DNA of 18,635 bases from JAGTVB01 sp049282355 (GTDB lineage: Bacteria; Pseudomonadota; Gammaproteobacteria; HK1), in the NCBI GenBank assembly GCA_049282355.1, contig JBAPTW010000210.1:1-18635 (forward strand), read 5' to 3'. The position numbers were made by a program, and so were the translations under genes. Below the pieces are notes generated by a model. It worked only from the letters and a program-made list of their open reading frames with translations. It did not search any database and was not told where the DNA came from. This document shows positions 14,588-18,635 of the stretch, piece by piece (positions within the stretch are counted from its first letter, which is position 1; every line of letters begins with the position of its first letter).

Positions 14588-14881
14588 CTACTGTTGTGCC
14601 TTTTCCTTGTTCTCGTCAGGCATAGTCACATTCACATCCGGCACTGTTACTTGTTTCTCCTTTGTTCGCACATCCACATCGGGCACGGTGATACTCTTTT
14701 CCTTAGTGCCAACATCAACATCGGGGGTCTTAACATCGTATTTCGGCATTTGACCGGGCTCGGTCTTAACATCCACATCAGCTTTGGGTAGCTTCCCCTC
14801 TTGGGTCTTCTCCACGTCGCAACCGAGCAAAAGTGTGCATGCAAGCAGCGCTATGCTCGCGTTCAAGAATTTGTAAGTCAT
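14588..14881 (-). CDS. Small lipoprotein with 14-residue periodic repeats
   Basis: A 97-residue protein starting at ATG 14881, fixed by GGAGG 4 nt upstream and by the signal it opens: MTYKFLNASIALLACTLLLG, then lipidated Cys21. Residue +2 is Asp, which in E. coli tends to hold lipoproteins in the inner membrane. The mature part repeats PDVDV at 53, 67 and 81 with a 14-residue period (PDVDVGTKEKSITV, PDVDVRTKEKQVTV, then PDVNV), preceded by a looser ADVDVKTEPGQMPK. Alternating valine/charge implies short beta strands or an extended rod. I recall similar short lipoproteins in other proteobacteria without a known function. The charged small protein gene lies upstream on the same strand, 210 bp away, so they may be co-transcribed. 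Confidence 0.72.
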   Translation of the reverse strand: MTYKFLNASIALLACTLLLGCDVEKTQEGKLPKADVDVKTEPGQMPKYDVKTPDVDVGTKEKSITVPDVDVRTKEKQVTVPDVNVTMPDENKEKAQQ

Positions 14882-15017
14882 GTTGCCTCCAGAACTATTT
14901 TGATTTTGCGCGATAGGCCAAATTTCATCGAAACCTTTATACCCACTGTGAGTAGGCCACGGCATCGCACCGTGAGACTCTTGAGCACGGCTTAGTATGG
15001 CTTCGTCAGCCCACGCG

Positions 15018-15052
15018 CCAGGCCCCACCCTCTGTCCCACGGGGCGACCTGG
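15018..15052 (-). other. Possible hairpin in the leader of the periodic lipoprotein gene
   Basis: CCAGGCCCC at 15018-15026 pairs with GGGG (15041-15044) and CCTGG (15048-15052), leaving a 3-nt bulge and a 14-nt loop. It lies between the stop of the charged protein gene and the lipoprotein start. No T run follows on either strand, so it is not a normal terminator; it could be a leader structure or an mRNA-stabilising stem. Speculative. Confidence 0.2.
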
Positions 15053-15091
15053 GTTAATGTGCTGATTAGGCTTTGTATCCTTCATCCGTTG

Positions 15092-15355
15092 CTAACGGGT
15101 TGGCTTAGAATAATCGCGGACAATTTCTGGGTCTTCTTCCTTTGCCTGTTCTTTCCCTACCGCCTCTGCCTCCTCTAACTCTTTGCGCTTAGCCTCAGGC
15201 ATGTCCCGACGTTCCCCGGTCTTATCTTCCATCTCTCCGGACCGAACAAGATCCTCGGTGGCCTCTTCATACTCGCGTCCGGCTTTTTGAAGATCTTCGT
15301 AGTGTTGCGCCGTTTGTTCCTGGGTCTCATCTGGAACCTTACGATCTTCTGCCAT
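15092..15355 (-). CDS. Small highly charged hydrophilic protein of unknown function
   Basis: An 87-residue protein starting at ATG 15355, supported by GAGGAG about 8 nt upstream. About half of the residues are charged: EDLQKAGREYEEATEDLVRS, then DKTGERRDMPEAKRKELEEA and a closing DPEIVRDYSKPTR. There is no cysteine, no tryptophan and no hydrophobic core, so it is likely disordered or a lone helix, as in small hydrophilic stress proteins. I do not recognise a family. It lies just upstream of the periodic lipoprotein gene on the same strand. The upstream frame extension (to 15400) contains hydrophobic residues but skips the good ribosome binding site, so I leave it out. Confidence 0.68.
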   Translation of the reverse strand: MAEDRKVPDETQEQTAQHYEDLQKAGREYEEATEDLVRSGEMEDKTGERRDMPEAKRKELEEAEAVGKEQAKEEDPEIVRDYSKPTR

Positions 15356-15864
15356 AATATATCTCCTCGATAGATATGCCGTAAAAACGCAGGCTAACAA
15401 CTCTCGCCCGCTTTCTGCAAACCATGGCGCTGAGTAATGTCAACGGGAAGCTGCCTCCTTACCACCTAACAACCAGCCGCACACCTAGAGCGGCAAAGAG
15501 GTAAGAACTCGCAATCCGCTTGTTTGACGAATCGTCTGCAAATCCCCGGTTGGTCAGCAAGTCTAAAATTATTCGGCAATATCCATACCCATACCGGCCA
15601 TCGATTACATCCTCCAATCTACAATCTCGCGACTAAACGCAGATTGCCCCTGGGAGGCAAACCCCATGGATGGGGCGGATAACACCGGCGCGTATAAGCG
15701 AGAATAGGAGAATTCTGAACCACGGAATACCGCGACCGCAAGCGCAGCCTTTCTCAGATAACAGCTTGCCAGCACCGCCGGCTACCGATGGAACTTGTAA
15801 GTTTTGCAATACGCTTGTAAATAATTGCCCTCTATGGCCAAAAAATTGTTAAAAGGAAAATGTA
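15356..15864. other. Gap of about 500 bp with at most a gene relic
   Basis: No intact gene is visible. On the minus strand the short stretch described separately (15459-15542) looks like the tail of a LysE-type exporter. The rest contains scattered stops in all frames; the plus-strand reading 15670-15852 is not protein-like. CCCCATGGATGGGG at 15662-15675 is a short near-palindrome of unknown meaning. Confidence 0.4.
15459..15542 (-). pseudogene. Possible C-terminal remnant of a LysE/RhtB-type exporter
   Basis: A minus-strand frame without a start reads NRGFADDSSNKRIASSYLFA then ALGVRLVVRW and stops at 15459-15461. LysE/RhtB amino-acid exporters commonly end in a helix like GGLFxALGxRLA, which this resembles. 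The remainder of such a gene is absent upstream, where the frame is not protein-like and meets a stop near 15627. A short match at the tail of a family is weak evidence, so this is a suggestion only. Confidence 0.25.
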
Positions 15865-15943
15865 GCGACCTGACACGCAACGCCGCTAGGGCAAGCGCAG
15901 TGATTCTTGCAACAGCCTCTGAATTCTTACAACAGCCTTTCAA
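15865..15943 (+). repeat. Truncated copy 5 of the inverted-repeat element, with its end duplicated in tandem
   Basis: Only the right half remains: GACACGCAACGCCGCTAGGG then CAAGCGCAGTGATTCTTGCAACAGCC tracks the same part of copies 1-3. The terminal 20 bp occur twice side by side, at 15904-15923 (TTCTTGCAACAGCCTCTGAA) and 15924-15943 (TTCTTACAACAGCCTTTCAA), with 17 of 20 bases alike. The App1 gene starts 14 bp later, so its ribosome binding region adjoins the repeat end. Confidence 0.55.
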
Positions 15944-15956
15944 GGAATCCGGGACC

Positions 15957-17084
15957 ATGAACCCTTTGAAAATGATTCTCATCGGCGCTCATCGCGTAGA
16001 GCAGCACCTCGACGCGGCGCGTTTTCGTCTCAAGCGGCGCCTGGGCTGGCTGGGGCCGGTACAGATCATGCCGTTTCTCGGTTACGGCAACGCATCAACG
16101 GTCACGGTCTGCGGGCGCGTCTTAGAAGAGAAGGACCTCGGTGATCCCCAAGTAGAAGCACCCTGGTGGGAAAACCTCAGGGCCATGTACCATCGTATCG
16201 AGAGCGATGAGATCCCTTACGTCCGGCTGAAAGCCGAGTTCAACGGTGAGTCGCGCGAGGTGCGCACCGATGATGAGGGTTACTTCGCCTTTGAACTTAC
16301 CCCGGCCGTGCTGCCAGTAAACACCAGTGGCTGGTTTGATGTTCATGTCCAACTAGCGGAACAGGTAAATCCCTCGCAGGGCTCCGTCACGGCCCTCGGT
16401 CAAGTGCTCATACCCCCTGTAAACGCGGATTTTGCGGTTATCAGCGACATCGACGACACCATCATCAGGACCTATGCCACCGATTTTTTTCGTATGATGC
16501 GCGTGCTTTTTCTGAACAACGCCCGCACGCGGGTGCCCTTTGAGGGTGTCTCGGCATTCTATTCAGCACTGCAAAAGGGGCCGGATGGCGTCTCGGATAA
16601 CCCCATTTTCTATGTCTCCAGCAGCTCCTGGAACATTTACGATCTGTTGCTCGCGTTCCTCGATGTCCATGACATCCCGCGCGGGCCGCTGCTGCTGCGT
16701 GACCTTGGCCTAGACCAAACTAAATTCGTCAAGAGCGGCCATCAGCATAAGCTGGATAAGATCGAGCGGATCTTCCGCTTTTATCCTTATACCCGGTTCA
16801 TCCTGATCGGTGATTCGGGCCAACAGGACCCGGCGCTGTATTACCAAGCAATTCAGCGGCATCCAGGGCGTGTCATCGCTGCGTATATCCGCGACGTACA
16901 CCCACTGAATCGGCCCAAGGTATCTCGCATTGCCCGCGAGGTAGAAGCGCTCGGTACTGAAATGCTGTTGGTCCAAGATACCGAAGAGGCCGCGCAACAT
17001 GCGGCGCAGCGCGGTCTGATTCGTTGGACAGAGGTGCCAACGGTTCACCGTCAGAAAAAAGTTGACATCGAAATGCCGGCATGA
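15957..17084 (+). CDS. App1-type phosphatidate phosphatase (DUF2183)
   Basis: A 375-residue protein. Residues about 45-155 form a beta-rich N-terminal part (VTVCGRVLEEKDLG, then EVRTDDEGYFAFEL and VTALGQVLIPP). The catalytic HAD-like domain follows: FAVISDIDDTIIRTYATDFF (159-178, Asp164, Asp166 and Thr168 of the DxDxT motif), IFYVSSSSWNIYDLL (217-231), KFVKSGHQHKLDKIERIF (256-273), FILIGDSGQQDPALY (281-295). This is the layout of the App1/DUF2183 family, named from yeast App1, a Mg-dependent phosphatidate phosphatase; bacterial members are uncharacterised and the substrate is inferred. I chose ATG 15957 because AAGGA lies about 10 nt upstream and family-like sequence begins there; the upstream extension to 15825 runs through a repeat. 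No signal peptide is visible. It converges with the DedA operon. Confidence 0.85.
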   Translation: MNPLKMILIGAHRVEQHLDAARFRLKRRLGWLGPVQIMPFLGYGNASTVTVCGRVLEEKDLGDPQVEAPWWENLRAMYHRIESDEIPYVRLKAEFNGESREVRTDDEGYFAFELTPAVLPVNTSGWFDVHVQLAEQVNPSQGSVTALGQVLIPPVNADFAVISDIDDTIIRTYATDFFRMMRVLFLNNARTRVPFEGVSAFYSALQKGPDGVSDNPIFYVSSSSWNIYDLLLAFLDVHDIPRGPLLLRDLGLDQTKFVKSGHQHKLDKIERIFRFYPYTRFILIGDSGQQDPALYYQAIQRHPGRVIAAYIRDVHPLNRPKVSRIAREVEALGTEMLLVQDTEEAAQHAAQRGLIRWTEVPTVHRQKKVDIEMPA

Positions 17085-17159
17085 ACGAGTTCATCAGCCC
17101 GTACCCAGGGCCGGTGGGCTCAGATACAAGTGCAAGTGAGCCGATGGGTAATTATCGCT

Positions 17160-17768
17160 TCAGGGATGGGCTAAGCGCTTCTTAAACGTCACCACGCGAT
17201 ACACGTACCAGATGAAGATGATCGCAAATACAAGATTGGAAACCGGATTGAGATAGGTCTGGACCCGCTGGTATCCCTGTTCCAAGAGATAGCCCGTGCT
17301 CACCAGCATTCCGACCCAAATCGCTGTCCCTAGAAAAGAATAGGTGAGGAAACGGATAAACGCCATTGAGTAAATACCCGCCGGCACAGAGATCAAGGTA
17401 CGAATGGTAGGAATCATTCGCCCGAAGAATACCGCTATCTCGCAGTGTCTTTCAAACCAATCGGCTGTCTTGTCCAAGTCTCTTGGCGACATTGTCAGCC
17501 AGCGTCCGTGACGCGCCGCCCAGAGTTTCAATCGCTCACGGCCAATGAGTTTGCCAATGTAATACCAAAAGATCGCCCCCAATAGCGATCCCGCCGTTGC
17601 GGCGAGTATAACAAAAATGATGTTATGCTCGCCGCGAGCTGCGGTGAAACCCGCCAGCGGCAAGATCAGCTCCGAGGGTATGGGCGGTAACACGTTTTCA
17701 AGCAACATCAGTAGGGCGATACTGACATATCCACCGTCTTCAACCATCTTGGTGACCCAATTAAACAC
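17160..17768 (-). CDS. DedA family membrane protein
   Basis: A 202-residue inner-membrane protein of the DedA/SNARE-associated (VTT) family, members of which help move undecaprenyl phosphate or other lipids across the membrane. Visible features are ENVLPPIPSELILPLAG (about 24-40), GSLLGAIFWYYIGKLIGRER (about 61-80), and the family core VFFGRMIPTIRTLISVPAGI (about 113-132), followed by GTAIWVGMLVSTGYLLEQ. Length is normal. I chose GTG 17768, which has GGGGAGA about 6 nt upstream; the in-frame TTG at 17783 has no such site. It is the third gene of a tight minus-strand run, 25 bp after the stop of the 75-residue gene. Its convergent neighbour is App1. No clear terminator is seen between them, only an imperfect GC-rich repeat near 17097-17120. 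Confidence 0.87.
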   Translation of the reverse strand: MFNWVTKMVEDGGYVSIALLMLLENVLPPIPSELILPLAGFTAARGEHNIIFVILAATAGSLLGAIFWYYIGKLIGRERLKLWAARHGRWLTMSPRDLDKTADWFERHCEIAVFFGRMIPTIRTLISVPAGIYSMAFIRFLTYSFLGTAIWVGMLVSTGYLLEQGYQRVQTYLNPVSNLVFAIIFIWYVYRVVTFKKRLAHP

Positions 17769-17793
17769 GGCGCATCTCCCCAATACCAGGCCA

Positions 17794-18021
17794 TCACTCG
17801 ATATGCCGTATAAGAAATAGACCCATCATGATTACGAACCCATACTCCGCATAGGTTGGCAAAGCATCAAGAAAAAGCGAGTCGCGTTCTATTCTGGCTT
17901 CAAGCTTTCGCATCGCCTTTTGGGCGAGTGAAATCTCTTTCTGACAGACCGTACGATTTAGTTTGACGACGGGTGGATACCTTTCCAGGTCGTACTTTTC
18001 GCCCATGCCATCATGTCCCAT
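17794..18021 (-). CDS. Small protein with a charged helix and a C-terminal membrane segment
   Basis: A 75-residue protein starting at ATG 18021, which overlaps the end of the upstream 52-residue gene by 11 bp; ATG 18006 is an alternative start. Residues 1-45 are charged and helical (MGHDGMGEKYDLERYPPVVK, then QKAMRKLEARIERDSLF). The last 15-17 residues, YGFVIMMGLFLIRHIE, form a hydrophobic tail, so the product may be a tail-anchored protein. I do not recognise a family. The overlap suggests translational coupling with the upstream small membrane protein, and DedA follows 25 bp downstream. Genuine coding is supported by this packing rather than by homology. Confidence 0.6.
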   Translation of the reverse strand: MGHDGMGEKYDLERYPPVVKLNRTVCQKEISLAQKAMRKLEARIERDSLFLDALPTYAEYGFVIMMGLFLIRHIE

Positions 18022-18169
18022 AGAGCTGTCGCACCAGGTCCAAAAACCAAGGTGGCCTTTCCACGACCACGTAAATCAATATGATGCCGGCAATTGGAAA
18101 CAGCGGAATCACGGCATCGATTAAGCATAAGGCGATAAGTGCAATTAGCACTTGCGTTTTCTTGCTCAT
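18011..18169 (-). CDS. Small two-helix membrane protein
   Basis: A 52-residue protein starting at ATG 18169 (MSKKTQVLIALIALCLIDAV then IPLFPIAGIILIYVVVERPP), with a basic start, two hydrophobic stretches (about 6-20 and 22-36) separated by an IPLFP turn, and an amphipathic end RPPWFLDLVRQLYGT. I recall similar unnamed small membrane proteins ending in a RPPWF...LVxxLY segment from other proteobacteria, so it is probably conserved, but I know no function. It is the first gene of a run whose next members are the 75-residue protein (11-bp overlap) and DedA. The upstream extension to 18226 is polar and lacks a better start. The ribosome binding site before ATG 18169 is weak. Confidence 0.65.
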   Translation of the reverse strand: MSKKTQVLIALIALCLIDAVIPLFPIAGIILIYVVVERPPWFLDLVRQLYGT

Positions 18170-18635
18170 GGCTACAGCCCATAATTGTGTCGCATTGCCT
18201 GCGCGACTACTGCTTTCCACCAACACCCAACTGCAAGCGTGGATGAGGAAACGGAAAGCTCAGATCAGGCACTAGGAGTTATGCCCAAGCACGATATCGA
18301 AATCAGCACGCAGATCGACGCCAGCCACCTTCACAGGCGCAAACTGCGATGTCACCAGCTGCCGCTGCTCGACGGCGATACGATTGAAGAGGAAGTCGTA
18401 TTTCATCGGTGTGAGTTGCTTCCCAAAAAAACTGCTTTGAAAAAGCGCCGTGAGCGCGACAGACTAAGGCACTCACGACATTCCAGCGTTTCGGCTAAAA
18501 TTGAGCCAAATCCTATTCTCAACCACCCGCTGCATACCCGTCCATGAAAGTTGTCCGGAACTTATGCGCCAGTTTCTTCCGGGTTCCCCGTCACATCAAG
18601 GCCCGCAAAAATGTGGTAGGCACAGAGTCTATCGT
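18170..18635. other. Right edge: about 465 bp with only doubtful short frames
   Basis: Three candidates are visible. Minus 18272-18406 gives a 44-residue frame (MKYDFLFNRIAVEQRQLVTS, ending VDLRADFDIVLGHNS) that looks protein-like and could be the front of a truncated gene. Plus 18544-18635 opens MKVVRNLCASFFRVPRHIKA and leaves the window. Minus 18635-18562 gives DRLCAYHIFAGLDVTGNPEE then a stop, which could be the tail of a gene entering from the right. The last two overlap, so at most one is real. The promoter of the DedA operon should lie within 18170-18270. Confidence 0.35.

Noticed and set aside
1..18635. CRISPR arrays, rRNA, tRNA, riboswitches and complete insertion sequences
   Set aside because: No regularly spaced repeats, no tRNA-like cloverleaf with a T-loop, no known riboswitch core and no transposase frame were found by reading; the short repeats are dispersed and irregularly spaced.

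Overview
The window looks like the chromosome of a Gram-negative proteobacterium, most probably gamma- or betaproteobacterial. This rests on periplasmic c-type cytochromes, Sec/Tat signals and lipoboxes, a DUF2934/phasin-like protein, and plasmid/ICE-type relics of a kind common in those groups. No rRNA or tRNA gene was recognised, so the lineage stays an inference. The content is accessory in style: short operons of stress, envelope and housekeeping genes, interspersed repeats, and several visibly broken genes.

Layout. (1) Positions 1-1313 hold a decaying integrated-element module on the minus strand: a DUF3987-like C-terminus with two single-base frameshifts and an in-frame stop, a frameshifted CxxC protein, and the start of a third element protein cut by the window edge. 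(2) Positions 1304-2408 hold an AT-rich Uma2-family nuclease gene between two direct copies of a TA-flanked, inverted-repeat-ended element of about 150 bp. (3) Positions 2458-6483 are all minus strand: a di-haem cytochrome c peroxidase-like protein, a Cys-rich secreted protein, a Tat-signalled lytic transglycosylase, an unrecognised broken frame, and a periplasmic DsrE-like protein. (4) Positions 6680-8837 are plus strand: a wrecked SAM methyltransferase, a type II haloacid dehalogenase, an exported rhodanese and a half-size TMEM165/Gdt1-type transporter. (5) Positions 8892-11909 are minus strand: a lipoprotein, a DUF2934/phasin-like protein, a long isoform of the repeat, a 25-residue membrane peptide with a strong ribosome binding site, and a DJ-1/PfpI protein. 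(6) A plus-strand gene at 12228-13232 encodes a voltage-sensor-like four-helix domain with no visible pore. (7) Positions 13265-15943 hold a decayed repeat copy, a DUF3616 propeller protein, a periodic lipoprotein, a highly charged small protein, a possible LysE-type remnant and a truncated repeat copy. (8) Positions 15957-18169 hold an App1-type phosphatidate phosphatase (plus) and a tightly packed minus-strand operon of two small proteins plus a DedA-family membrane protein.

How it fits together. Envelope and lipid maintenance is the most consistent theme: transglycosylase, Cys-rich secreted protein, two lipoproteins, DedA with its small partners, and App1. A second theme is redox, sulfur and stress: di-haem peroxidase, DsrE, rhodanese, DJ-1/PfpI. 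The strongest candidates for something undescribed are the pore-less voltage-sensor protein, the DedA operon with two small coupled membrane proteins, the 25-residue peptide, and the repeat family with a short and a long isoform that brackets a Uma2 gene.
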